DNA from: Flectonema sp. DT1601 | Lineage: Eukaryota > Euglenozoa > Diplonemea > Diplonemida > Diplonemidae | Direction: 5' to 3' | Length of the DNA stretch: 64,000 bases | Assembly: GCA_964019425.1 (NCBI GenBank) | Contig: OZ025856.1 | Coordinates: 124,001 to 188,000, forward strand | Shown: piece after piece, positions 19,597 through 30,720 of the stretch | Numbering within the stretch: position 1 is the stretch's first letter | Layout: the number at the start of each line of letters is the position of its first letter | The notes under the pieces: generated by a model | The model's input: only the letters and a program-made list of their open reading frames with translations | Told to the model about the DNA's origin: nothing | Database searches by the model: none | Translations under genes and position numbers: made by a program

Positions 19597-21345
19597 TTAG
19601 AATCCAGTTTGCTCATCACCGTGTGCATCACCAAGTGGAGAAGTAGCTTTCCAACTATCTCCATAACGGTTGGAAACATCGTACTGTATTCTAACTTCTG
19701 AAGATACGTCTTGAACTTCGTCGACAACCTTACGCATATCGACTTCTTTTTCAACGTCCTTTCTATGACCTTGACGTAGTCTTGCGAGTCGTTGCTTATT
19801 AAGTTTAAATGAGTAGCCAGTTCTGATAACTTCACGGATATCAAATAGTTGTTTTGTATTGTCTGTAATAAGTTCCAATGCTTCCCCAAGGGAAGTGCAT
19901 TTCAATAAATCAGTTTCGAACACTTTAAGAAGTCCAAGAATAACCCTAAAACTTATTGAACAGCCTTCCATGAATATTAAATCCCAAATCCGCATCGCTG
20001 ATTCAATAGGAAATACACCAACGAATAAATTCATCACCCAACCAGCTGTGAACGGTGTGATGTCGATGTTATATTGCTGAAAATGACTGTTTAATGCAGA
20101 CAAGTGATGTGCTATTAGGTCCGATATAACACGAAGATCAACTGTAATTCCAACAAGATGATTATTGTAGTAGTCATTTGGGAATATTGTTTCCAGTAAA
20201 GTTACCATTAACCAAAAAGCATCTTCTTCGCCCATATTCAATAGTAGAGATGCGGCAATGAAATTAAAAGATTGGCAATAATTGACTAAAGGATTCCGAT
20301 AGGATAAACATAATAATATTCTTCTTAATTTGATCCTACCAGGTGCTAAAGGTGAATTAATATAAGGGTGATCTGGAAAGGTTCTTGCTAAGTCTTTTTC
20401 AAGGTCTGCTCTACCTTCATTGTGGTTTCCTTGTTTGGAAACAACCACGTCATAATAGCCTAGATTTTCACGTTTTTTTCGTGCTGCTCCGCTGCAATCA
20501 AGCCATACTTTTGATCGCAAGGCTGCTGGTATGGGATGCTCCTTTATCATGGTCTTAAGCTTCCCTTTTAGGTCTCCAGGTTTGCCTTCAATTCTCAAAG
20601 GATGTTCATAGCCTCCGTTTGAGAGAATAAATGAATCCCAAGCTGCTCTAGAATTATGTTGTTTCCTGTCTTCTATCCAGGAATATGCAGCAGGAGGGGG
20701 AGGATCAGGATTACTAAAACCATATCGTTCTCGCTCACACCAATATTTATGACCTGTGTTGTTAGACTGAACTCTCTTTGTAAGAAGTTGAGAAGAGATG
20801 CGAGTGCGAGAGCGTCTCCAACACCGACGACGAACTACATCTACAACACCTGGTTTAATACGACAGTCTTTTATTGAAGTAGTGAAATCCCTCGCATAAA
20901 ACCATCCTTCCACTGCATCTGGTCCTGATGCATGAGGTACAACTGCCCAGTCATTAACCCATTCCCAAAGATAGGGTAATAACACGGCTTCCATTACCAT
21001 TTCATTACTTCCGGACTTGTCTGAAAATGGACTTCTCTCGACTGCTAATGGTGTCGCCCATCTTACCATCCATCGTTGATTTTGCCAAACTTCTTCTACA
21101 GCTGTTTCCAATGTTTGGATGACAGTGTTATTGGGCATCTCTTCTTCTTCTCGTATCTTCTTTACGGCTTCTAAGTCTGTTAGCTCTCCACTGGGCCCTA
21201 CTATTATCATTTTTCGTTCTTGAAGGATGGCCAGAGATGCTATTGCTCCTATCACCGCAGTTACTATTGTTGGAGAGACGTCGGGTGTTGTAGATGGCTT
21301 ACCAGGAATAGGAAGTTCCTCATCATCATCATAGATATTTACCAT
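19597..21345 (-). CDS. Rab GTPase-activating protein with dysferlin and TBC domains
   Basis: 582-residue single exon, ATG at 21345. The N-terminal region (about 127-185) carries a dysferlin-type motif pair: WVNDWAVVP...VEGWFYARDF and RRRCWRRSRTR, as in peroxins Pex23/30 and TECPR proteins. The TBC domain (about 270-480) begins IPAALRSKVWLDCSG and contains LEKDLARTFPDH with the arginine finger in the IxxDxxRT position, then NYCQSFNFIAASLLL with the YxQ glutamine finger, and ITPFTAGWVMNLFVGVFP...RIWDLIFMEG. Both catalytic fingers are present, so it should stimulate Rab GTP hydrolysis on a membrane. The C-terminus is charged and probably coiled. The dysferlin-TBC combination suggests a membrane-contact or vesicle role; target Rab unknown. 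Confidence 0.92.
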   Translation of the reverse strand: MVNIYDDDEELPIPGKPSTTPDVSPTIVTAVIGAIASLAILQERKMIIVGPSGELTDLEAVKKIREEEEMPNNTVIQTLETAVEEVWQNQRWMVRWATPLAVERSPFSDKSGSNEMVMEAVLLPYLWEWVNDWAVVPHASGPDAVEGWFYARDFTTSIKDCRIKPGVVDVVRRRCWRRSRTRISSQLLTKRVQSNNTGHKYWCERERYGFSNPDPPPPAAYSWIEDRKQHNSRAAWDSFILSNGGYEHPLRIEGKPGDLKGKLKTMIKEHPIPAALRSKVWLDCSGAARKKRENLGYYDVVVSKQGNHNEGRADLEKDLARTFPDHPYINSPLAPGRIKLRRILLCLSYRNPLVNYCQSFNFIAASLLLNMGEEDAFWLMVTLLETIFPNDYYNNHLVGITVDLRVISDLIAHHLSALNSHFQQYNIDITPFTAGWVMNLFVGVFPIESAMRIWDLIFMEGCSISFRVILGLLKVFETDLLKCTSLGEALELITDNTKQLFDIREVIRTGYSFKLNKQRLARLRQGHRKDVEKEVDMRKVVDEVQDVSSEVRIQYDVSNRYGDSWKATSPLGDAHGDEQTGF

Positions 21346-22715
21346 CCCTGATGTTAAATAAATTAAATATTAAAAAATTTAAAAATTCAAAAAAAAAAAC
21401 TCCCTCAACAAGACGTCACGATGTCTTCAGTAACCTCAGTGAAGTGACCTGTTTAAAAAAGAGATGGTTGCCTATCAATTACCTTATCAAGTTTATAACT
21501 AAAACATATAGAAGAAAAAACTGTTTGCACCAAGAAAATAAAGAACATAGTTCAGTTAGTTTGGTTATTCAATCCAACGTTACTGTATATTATGAGTGCG
21601 CTAAGAAGGGTAACTCACAGCAACGGAGGACCCAATCCGTAACAGTTTCCGAAGACTCAGTATGGATTGTTGAGTTAGCATTCAACTGAAGGGGATGTCA
21701 TTTAACTTATAAAAAGATTAATGAATACCGACCTTAAGCTTTCCACCTTGCCTAACTTATTAATATTTAGGCATTTGCTGAAAACGCGGCAGGAATAACG
21801 TCCTCCTGCCAATAATATATACAAGACAAGAAAGAAAATAATAAAAAGAAGACATCGACAACAGTGTCTAATTCAGTTACTCTCTTAGTTGCCGAGTGAT
21901 TTGTTTATTTTAGTTTGAGCCCGTAGAAGTCTCCCGGAGGCAAGAAAAAAAAAAGAAAAAAAAAAAATGTTTTTTTTTACCTTGGTAAGTACCTTTATGA
22001 AAAAACCACTTTGCAAATGTAAAGCACTGCAAAAACCCAACAGCAGCCATTTATAAAAACAACAAAACCAATGAGATTCCCTGAAACAAGAAATGCTTAG
22101 CATTGGAAAACCCTCCGCGGTTTTGGAATCTCCGGGACGATAAGAATGAATGCGGTACTACATAGTACCAATCATTGGTTATCTGAAGTAGCCTTTTAAA
22201 AAGAAATAAATGTATAAGCATATTATGACAGCAAAGTGAAAGAACCTTCGCTTTAATGCTGAATTTCAAAAAAAAAAAAAAAAAAAAAAATGGCAACACA
22301 AAACACACGGAAAAAAAAAGAAGAAAAAAAAAGGGAGGGAAAAAATTCTCGAAAATTTCTTCTTAGCCCGTCGAAGGCCAAGCAGTATTGAGTTTTTTTT
22401 TTTTTTTTTTTTTTTGTTGCTATTCCAACGCTACTGAATAGCTTGCAACAGGAGAAAAACAAAACTCAGGAGTGTGGCAGCAGATTCAAACCGTCATAAG
22501 ACTCTACATTTGATTCAATTATTTCGCAAATAAAAATTAAGTAGTGAAAGAATCGCCACCCAAAAACCATTACATACATTTAACGACTCCATCGTTAGTT
22601 TCTTGCCGTTGCAGAATTTATATTTAAAAAAAAAAAAAAAAATGAAATAATAAAAGTATTATAAAATTAAATAAATAAACGAAGTCTGAAATCAAAATCT
22701 GATTACAATACACGT

Positions 22716-22903
22716 CCTGAATCCTTGTGTAGGAAAAAAAAATTATAATAATAATCCCAGAAACTGGAAATCTTATTTGTTTGCCTGAACGCGGGGATTT
22801 CAGCGTTTTCCAGCACAAATAGTGACACCAAAAAGATTATTTTTCTGAGGATGTTTAAAAAAACAACAAGAAAAAGTAGTAAAAACAAAGTCTGCAATAC
22901 GGG
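22716..22903 (+). repeat. Dispersed repeat Z, copy 1
   Basis: Shares with 23505-23690, in the same order, a TCCTTGTGTAG/TCCTCGTGTAG start, TTGCCTGAACGCGG, AGCGTTTTCCAGCACAAA, a GAGGAT block, and GTCTGCAATACG at the end. The overall identity is patchy, as expected for an old duplication or a structured element. Confidence 0.7.
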
Positions 22904-22986
22904 GGGAAAAAGAAAAATTTCTTTTCTTAAAAAACCTGATACAAATTTCTAATATTTCCTTTTTTTTTTTTTTTTTTTTTTTTTTT

Positions 22987-23060
22987 GCCTTGAACCTCAA
23001 GCTTGAACACAGCTAATATATCTGATTTCACAAAGTAATCCCTTGATGTTAACGAAAAGT
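22987..23060 (+). repeat. Repeat W, copy 1
   Basis: Follows a T-run. Blocks CTTGAACCTCAAGC, TTTCACAAAGTAAT and TTAACGAAAAGT match copy 2 at 23383 in order. A short stem (TTGA/TTAA) precedes the AACGAAA word. Confidence 0.6.
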
Positions 23061-23141
23061 GAATAATAATATAAAGCTGGTTCAAAAATACACACCAGAC
23101 AGCCAGTATGCTCCTCTCTTAGACTCTTAGCCTTTCTAACT

Positions 23142-23172
<31 letters not shown>

Positions 23173-23175
<3 letters not shown>

Positions 23176-23340
23176 GACGAATTTCAGTAAAAGCCGATAA
23201 TTCACATGGTCATAACTTATTCTCCCTTGCGACAGGATCCTGTCGTGTTCAACGAAAGCTGTTCATGAATGGTTTCGTAAGGGTATTAAGAAATAATGAC
23301 AACAAAATCTGCGATCTACGAAAAACAAAAACAAAACAAA
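23173..23340 (+). repeat. Repeat V, copy 1 (related to W) with degenerate Z end
   Basis: AAAGCCGATAATTC...ATAACTTATTCTCC, then the palindrome CGACAGGATCCTGTCG, then TCAACGAAAGC. It shares the hairpin followed by TCAACGAAA layout with W1, W2 and V2. The tail GTAAGGGTATTAAG...AACAAAATCTGCGATC echoes the end of repeat Z. Confidence 0.5.
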
Positions 23341-23382
23341 AAAAAGAATTACTTTTCTTTATATCCTTTTTTTTTTTTTTTT

Positions 23383-23443
23383 ACCTGAACTCAAGCAAAT
23401 GTATCCGACGTCACAAAGTATTCAATTGAGGTCAACGAAAAGT
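23383..23443 (+). repeat. Repeat W, copy 2
   Basis: ACCTGAACTCAAGC, GTCACAAAGTATTC and GTCAACGAAAAGTA, directly after a T-run as in copy 1. The stem is TTGA-GG-TCAA. Confidence 0.6.
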
Positions 23444-23504
23444 AAAACAAAAATTTTTTTATTTATTTATTTATATAACACCTGATAGATAGTACGTTGT
23501 TGTT

Positions 23505-23690
23505 AAATCCTCGTGTAGAAAAAAAAAACAAACAATCCAAGAAACTCAAAATATTATTTGCTTGCCTGAACGCGGTTCTTCGTTGAGATAGTTAGCGTTT
23601 TCCAGCACAAAAAATAGCGAATCCGGAATTATTTGTTTTGTGAGGATATTAAAAAAAGATTAATAACAACAAAAGTCTGCAATACGAAAT
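23505..23690 (+). repeat. Dispersed repeat Z, copy 2
   Basis: See copy 1 at 22716. The 18-base AGCGTTTTCCAGCACAAA block is identical in both. Confidence 0.7.
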
Positions 23691-23989
23691 CTTCTTTTTA
23701 TTCATAATATATATATTTCCCCCCCCATAAAAAAAAGTAAATAACATACGTAGAAATATAATAATTAAAAAACTATAATAATGTGTGTGGCATGTATGGA
23801 ATGAAGTGACCTGATAGCTGCAGCTGCTCAAGAAACACAAAAAAAAGAAACACAAAAAAAAGAGAAGAAGAACAAGGAAAAACAACAACAGAACAATGAC
23901 GATTTCCCGCAGGACATAGAAACATTAAAATCCACTGGCAGTATCAGCCAATTGAAAATAAATTAATTGCTTTTTTTTTTGGTACTGAG

Positions 23990-24022
<33 letters not shown>

Positions 24023-24479
24023 TTTACTCCCAGTTAGAATAATAATAACAGCAAGTGTCCAACCAACGACTTTTTGGCAAAAGGAACATTCTGTCTCAGA
24101 CCACAAGGGTCTTGTTAATAAAAAAACTAAAAATAACCACAGATCTGTACTATGTTTTCTAATACTTTCAGCACATCGAAGTGCTGATGAAATTTTTACT
24201 ACTTTGTCTTTTTTTTTTTTTTTTTCGTTTCTTTGAAAGTTTGAAAGATAACACTCATGCTAACAAACCTGCTTTTTTTTAAAAAAAAAAAATGGTAAGC
24301 AAATCACGATATAAAATCCAATCATCAATTTAATCACCGAAAGAGCAACAGAACAAAATTATTATAAAATAATTTTTAAAAAAAAGGGGGGGGGGGGGTG
24401 AGACGTTAACAGCAGAAAGGATTCAAGGAAAGACGTCAAAAAAAAGGAAAATAAATAACAAATTAAAGACAACAGAAAT

Positions 24480-24585
24480 CACCATCCAAGTTGAAAGCCG
24501 ATATTTCTTTATAGCCGTGACTTGTCTCCTCCGCGTGAGAGTTCGTGTCTGCGGTCAATGAAATATAAGAATCTAAATGGTTTTT
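24480..24585 (+). repeat. Repeat V, copy 2
   Basis: GAAAGCCGATATTTC...GTGACTTGTCTCC, then a CCGC...GCGG stem, then TCAATGAAA, mirroring V copy 1 with a different stem sequence. Ends in a T-run. Confidence 0.5.
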
Positions 24586-25809
24586 TTTTTTTTTTTTTTC
24601 ATTTTTTTCCACCCTAAAAATTGTGGTAAATACACAACAGCAGTACCTCCAATATTATTAAATTACCGAACCAGTTCATTTACATTGTCAGATGCTTACT
24701 TCGGTCAAAATTGAAGCTGTCTACGTTCAGAGGATCAACAAGAGAACGAGTAGCATCTCCAAGATAATAAATGACTTGCAAGATGTGACCTAGAAAGACC
24801 TAACAAATGATGGAGGGCTATTTGAAGGATAAACTTGTTGGTAAATATCGCAAGGGAAGCAAATCTATGGAGGTAATAATATGAAAAGAAACCCTCCATT
24901 TTCAAATGAGGACAACAAAGCGTCCATCACAAGACCAATAAAAGAGCCACGCGTAGTTCAAAAAAAAAAAAAAAAAGAAATTAGAAATTAATAAATAAAT
25001 TATAGGAAAGCGTTGGAATCTTTTTTGTTCTGCTGTGTCTGACACAACTTGTTTCTTTTTTTGACCCCATCCGTGGGTTAAAATTCATTTATTTACGAAC
25101 CAAAATCAGGAAGAACTCACAGGGTAACAGTTAGATCGCTACCAACAACTATGAGACTCTCACAGACGATAAGAGACGTAATAACCTGAAACAAATGACT
25201 ACCTAAACCCACCGCCCCGCGCGAGCAGACAAATAGAATAGTTGACAGAGAAGCACTGATTTTTATTTTTGATTTGTATGACAGAAAATAACAAATGTTT
25301 AGAAAAATACTTCCAAAACTTTTCGAATGACGCACAGACACAATGAAAGTGACCGCCGATAACAGCAGTTCTCTGCTACCATTGTTTTGAGAGTTGTTTG
25401 AGTTGTTGTGATTCAACTGAGCCACAAAAAGTAAATCAACAAAGCTCCAGACTTGCCCAGATCTATCCGAGTATATCGACCTTTGCTGATAATAAAACGT
25501 TTCCAAAAAAAATACAAACCCATCCTTCACTAAAGTATCAAGTTTGCATAAAATCAAACCAAAGAAGGTTTGTTTAAGGAATTTTTTGCTACTAAAGAAT
25601 TACCACAGGCTTGCTGACCGTGAACTTCAGTTTTTTTTTGATTAGGTCGGTTGTGCCAGTGGTGTGACTAAGTGAAATCAAACAGCACCCACTGACAATA
25701 GAGTTGAGAGTTTAATCTCCAAGAACGAGTATGCACTGGTGAGTAGAAGCGAACAACACTTTTTGTGTAACAAAAGTACTTGCGTATGAGTATCTGATCC
25801 TCAGTTTGG

Positions 25810-25848
<39 letters not shown>

Positions 25849-26860
25849 AAAAATGAAAATTAATATACTCGCGAATCGTAAGATATAAACTAACCCAAAG
25901 AAACAATCGAATGATGCCAGTAAATTAATTAAAAGGAGCGTGATTAAAAAATTAATTTAGTTTTTTTTTTTTTTTTTTTTTGATTGCTTAAGAAGTCTAT
26001 CCAAAGAAACTCTTATATTATATTATTTAATTCTTTTTTTTTTTTTTTTTTTGAATGATCACCGACTTCAAGGTCCGTGGCAGGTTATTCAAAACAATGG
26101 CAGGAAAATAGTAGATTTCCTATTGCTTGTACTGAACTACTTACCAAATATAAAAAACAAAAACAAAACAGAAATGAACGACCCGTTTTTTAACTGGTGC
26201 GGGTTTTTGGTATTGCTTTTCGTTGCAGATTAAATAAAAGTAATGCGTTTTCACTAGCACAGCTAGATAGACTTTTTCTTTGAATGGGTTCACAAAAAAA
26301 TTGAGAACTATTCTCTACTAGAATAAAACAACACCGTGAGAAAATAAAAAAATAATAAAAAAAATATAAAAAAAAGTTGTATAAACTTAATTCAGACGAA
26401 CGTTGGGTTCGTAATAATAGAATAAAAACACATCACACTCTATAGACCCAAACACGGTCTCAAAAATTGACTGAACGTTCAACTACACAAGCACCAGCAA
26501 ATCATGGTAACAAAAGGAAAGGAAACACCCCTCAGATGTTTTAAAAAGCCGAGACTGCCTATGACATCCTACAAACTGTAGGGACAGGTGTCTGACCTCC
26601 TACATTCAGCAACGGAACAGAATTTCTGACTGCCGTTGGAAGAGTCGGATTTGCATACCATCACATAACACACATAGTTAAAAAAAAACAGAAACTTCTC
26701 GCCTCTGCTGTAAACTATTTGAATAAAAGGTTTCTGACAGTAGCAATAACATCGCTTGTGATCGGGAAAGAAAAGAGTATGTACACGGTGATCTATTGAT
26801 CGACATATGCTTCTGAGAACAAAGAATGAAAACACTCACTATATTGCTATCATACCATGG

Positions 26861-26975
26861 TAGTTAGCAAAATGCAACTGATGACTACGAGGGGTCTGGG
26901 TAGTCCCCGCATCAGTAAGGACCCAATCGCGAAGATTGAAGTTTTATAGCTTCGGTTGGAAGCGGACTTCCAGCT
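26861..26975 (+). ncRNA. Structured element Y, copy 1 (candidate non-coding RNA)
   Basis: About 115 bases closely matching 44440-44557. Predicted elements are a 7-bp stem ACTGATG/CATCAGT enclosing CTAC/GTAG, the hairpin AATC-GCGAA-GATT, GAAG/CTTC, and a terminal hairpin GGAAG-CGGA-CTTCC. In copy 2 the terminal hairpin is GAAGT-GATCG-ACTTC: loop and 5' arm changed while pairing is kept. Strand is a guess. No known RNA family was recognised and no transcription evidence can be read from sequence. A mobile repeat is the alternative. Confidence 0.4.
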
Positions 26976-29155
26976 ATGCCCAACAGGTTGAAAACAACTA
27001 AATAATATAAAAGAGAAATGATCTGGGAGTGGGGGAAGGTGAAAAAATAGAAAATCATTTTTATTCCACACTCAGCATCTCTCTTATAATACGACCACAT
27101 GTGTCATATGCCCACATACCACGAAGTTCACCCCCAGTTCCAAAATATATAATTGTACTGCGGGCTTACACTTAAGCTTTATAAAAGTACCACAACAATT
27201 GGGCGTAGCACATAGCCATATCACTCAGCATGAAATGAAAACAAAAGGATCAGGTAAGATGACAGTCAGTTTAAGGTCATAACTGCGCCGGACCAAAAGG
27301 AAAGATGCAGTGATTTAGTAGGAGGTAAATAACGGTCTACATTGACGTAGGTACCACCCACGGCTTAGAGCCTCCGGGGGAATAAATGAGGGAATGAAAA
27401 AAAAGGACGCTTAATAGGTTCACAAATAGTTGAGAATATCTGTCGAACGACAATTCAGCAAACGCATCGCAACGTGCTGTGCCAAGAAGAAAGCTTCTCA
27501 TTGGACTGTCGAACATAGCAATTGGATCCAGGAAGAAGGGAAAAAAAAAAAAAAAAAAAAAAAATCGAAAAAACTTCTACCATGAATACCTTAGAGAGTA
27601 ACAGGTAACTTAAAACCAAACAACGAATTATGGTGCGTACCGATATCGTACTTTTCAGTTACATTGAAAGGTGAGTAATAAAGAGGAATAACATGCATCT
27701 CAACGTATTCTAATGATACAGTGATGCAATAAACGAATATAGTAAGAGTTTGCGGAAGAAAAGAATCACACAAACCACTACCTAAAAATAGTGTTAGGGA
27801 ACAGGTAGGTTAAAACTTTTTGCATTTTTTATATAAAAAGAAAAGGGTGCGTTGCCATTGCGACGATCAATGAGTGTGGTACTCAAATTAGAGGGAAGAT
27901 CAATTTTTTTTTTTTTTTTTTTGATTAGTCAGCATCGCAGATGGCAAGTTGCAGGGAATGGATTGCACCCAACACATCGGCATTCAAGTATAAGGGAAAG
28001 GTAGCTGATTACGTGATGGAATCTCCAACAACACTTAACATAAAAGGACGCAGAAATCAACTACCACATTGACAGTAAGCTCTGTGTGTACTCTCTTATA
28101 AAAGCAAGGGTGAAAAAACAATTTTTTTACAATGCAAGTAATTCTTTTTTTTTTTTTCGAAAACGTAAAAAAAGAATGATAAAAGGCTTTTGCGGGAGCA
28201 CTGGGGTCACCACCGGCCTGTGAAGGTAGAAATTAATAATTTTTGCCGGAAAATCAGAAGGGAAAATACTTTCGCATATCTGAATCTGATCGCTGTCTCG
28301 ACATCAGCAACAGGGAAGGCCCGTTGGGCTGGAGGGACAGCATAATCAGTTCATTTTTAGCTAAGCAAGTCGACTAGTCGGTTAGCGACTACTTTAGTCA
28401 TGCGGAGCTCTGAAGTATATTTCCAATTCACGTAGAAGTGTTTTAATTTATAAAAAAAAGAAATAAATAAATAAAAAATTTTATAAAAAAACGACCAGTT
28501 CAGACTATAAAGGAACATTATAAATCCTTTAGAAAATTTCAAAGTAATTCTTTTATAAAAAAAAAAAAATAATGATAATAATTAAAAAAATAGCGAAACC
28601 TGCGCAGCAGCAGGTGTCTCTATTTTTATCATATAAACTAAACTCCGATTTCAATTACTCTCTGAAAGATCAATGCCATATATATAAGAAAAAAAAAAGA
28701 AAAAAAAACGTAATCTCTGTGTAGAATATTGTAAGTATCCCTGTTCTTTATATCGATTGTAACACAGAGCAAACGAATGATACCACCCCCCCCCCATGAA
28801 CCGTAAGAACTGTGTTACTGAACGCAAGGCAACAGACAGGACACACCAGACTGATATATTTCGTTGTTAGGTATTAAAAAAAAAAAAATACATAAAATGT
28901 GAATAAAAATACTATCTTAGTGGAGCAACTGTGAAAATAGCTATCGTTCTCAAGAAGGATCTCAAAAAACAACCCCACAAAAAGTAAGTATGTGATTAAA
29001 ATAGTAGAAACATGGTAAACGCAAGGTAACAGGAGACGCATAAGAGCCTGGGATCTGAGTCACCAGTAACTAAAACTAATGAATCTCTCTAATTTAAAAA
29101 TAAACAAATACTACTATGCGAACTGAGTCGCACTGTGGAAAAAAAAAAAAAAAAA

Positions 29156-29282
29156 CCATTCAGATAAGCAGCCTTATATTTTGTTGATCGCAGCTTTACT
29201 GGCGCACAGGGAAATAAATAACATGATATAATAAATAAACGGCTCTTAATCTGAATAGTTTCTTCTCCGACTTCGTCGGTGC
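29156..29282 (+). repeat. Hairpin repeat X, copy 3
   Basis: The fullest copy: CCATTCAGATAAGCAGCC at the left, TTGATCGCAGCTTTACT inside, AACGGCTCTTAATCTGAATAG at the right. Arms ATTCAGAT/ATCTGAAT, AAG/CTT and AGCC/GGCT build a long imperfect stem. It is followed by a perfect mini-hairpin CCGAC-TTC-GTCGG. An A-run borders its left edge, as in copy 2; in copy 1 only short, interrupted A-runs do. Confidence 0.7.
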
Positions 29283-30689
29283 AAAAAGAAAAAAAAAACA
29301 ACTTACAAACCAAAATCAAAACAGTTCTTTAACTGATATGTTTGGTTTTAGAATAATACCATACCGATGAAACTTCCAATAAGTAATGTAGCGTACTTTG
29401 ATTTATTTTTTTCTTTTTTTTTTCTTTTTGTTCCATTAAGCTAAATGATTAACCAAAACAAAATACTTATTTAATGTACAAATTCAACACATGAGGCCCC
29501 ATAATTAGGATCCTTCATTTTGGCTGAATGAGTATTACCTAAACTAAAGAGAAGGTAAACGTGAACGATAAGAGAGAGCGATGCGGTAACAAAATAACAG
29601 ATTGGAAAAACCAAAGACACAAATTCGTACAATATAAACTGTCTCACCAAAAAAAAAGCAATGCAGGGAAAAAAAAAAGGCTTTTTTAGCGAGATTTAAA
29701 CAGTCTTAAGTTTGTTGTCAGCAAAGACAATTTCGAAGAAGGCATAAAGCAAATAATAAACTTTAAAAAAAATATCAATACAGAGAAATAAGTAAATACG
29801 TAAAGGACTTCAGAACTACCGAATTATCCAATGCTATTATCTATATTTTATTTTATTTTTATTTTTTTTGGTTGTTTGTTTTGATTTGTTTTGCTTTTTT
29901 TTTTTTTTTTTTTTTCGAAAAAAAAAAAAAAAAAAAAGGTATTGTAACAGACGTTATTGTCATGCAGCTTAGGGGAAATTACTATCAGACGAGGTAAAGT
30001 TTATTTTTTCCGAATTTTGTCAGCTTTGGGTTCATAGAAGAAAAGGGGAAATCAATAAGCAATTTATTGATATTGATATTGTCTTTGTTTTTTTTTTTTT
30101 GTTTTTTCTTTTTTCAGAACAACAACACACATACTACAGTCACAGGGAGAGACCTCTATGTTTATTACGTTGCCTTCCTTTTTTTGTCAAATTACATACG
30201 CAATTATACTCATCACAACGGGAAGACCAATCGAAAGCAATAACATAACTACATTGCTAAAATAAATCGTAACTAGCAGAGAACACGGAAGTTCTTGCAG
30301 TATATAAGTGTAGGAGATCATAGTATAAAAATGTGAATACAATAATCTCAAGGAGGTTACTAAAAGATGAAGAAATAATAAACTATTATTGGAAAAAATA
30401 AATAAACGAACGGTAGAACGATTAAAAAAAAAATAAAAAAATATATAAACGCAAAAAGAGAGGGGGGAAAAAATACAGAAACTAAAAGGAACACCGACCA
30501 CAGTCTGCATTCTCCACAAAAATAAATAAAAATAAAAAAAAGATACCGAGGGAGAGAGAAAGAATAATATTTAAAAAAAAAAAAGTCAATGTTTATTACT
30601 TTTCCTCGAAGACTCGCAGAAAAATGACTTTTCTTGCATGACAACCACATCATGTGATATTTAGTAAAGACGATTTTTTGTGTTTTGTT

Positions 30690-30720
<31 letters not shown>

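Noticed and set aside
22051-22308. Minus-strand stretch reading LLQITNDWYYVVPHSFLSS as an exon
   Set aside because: The donor would be GTTTTC, unlike other introns, and the DNA contains two back-to-back perfect palindromes, so a structural explanation is simpler.
25117-25557. 146-codon minus-strand frame in desert 1
   Set aside because: No ATG start, no family resemblance, no splice signals; compatible with chance.
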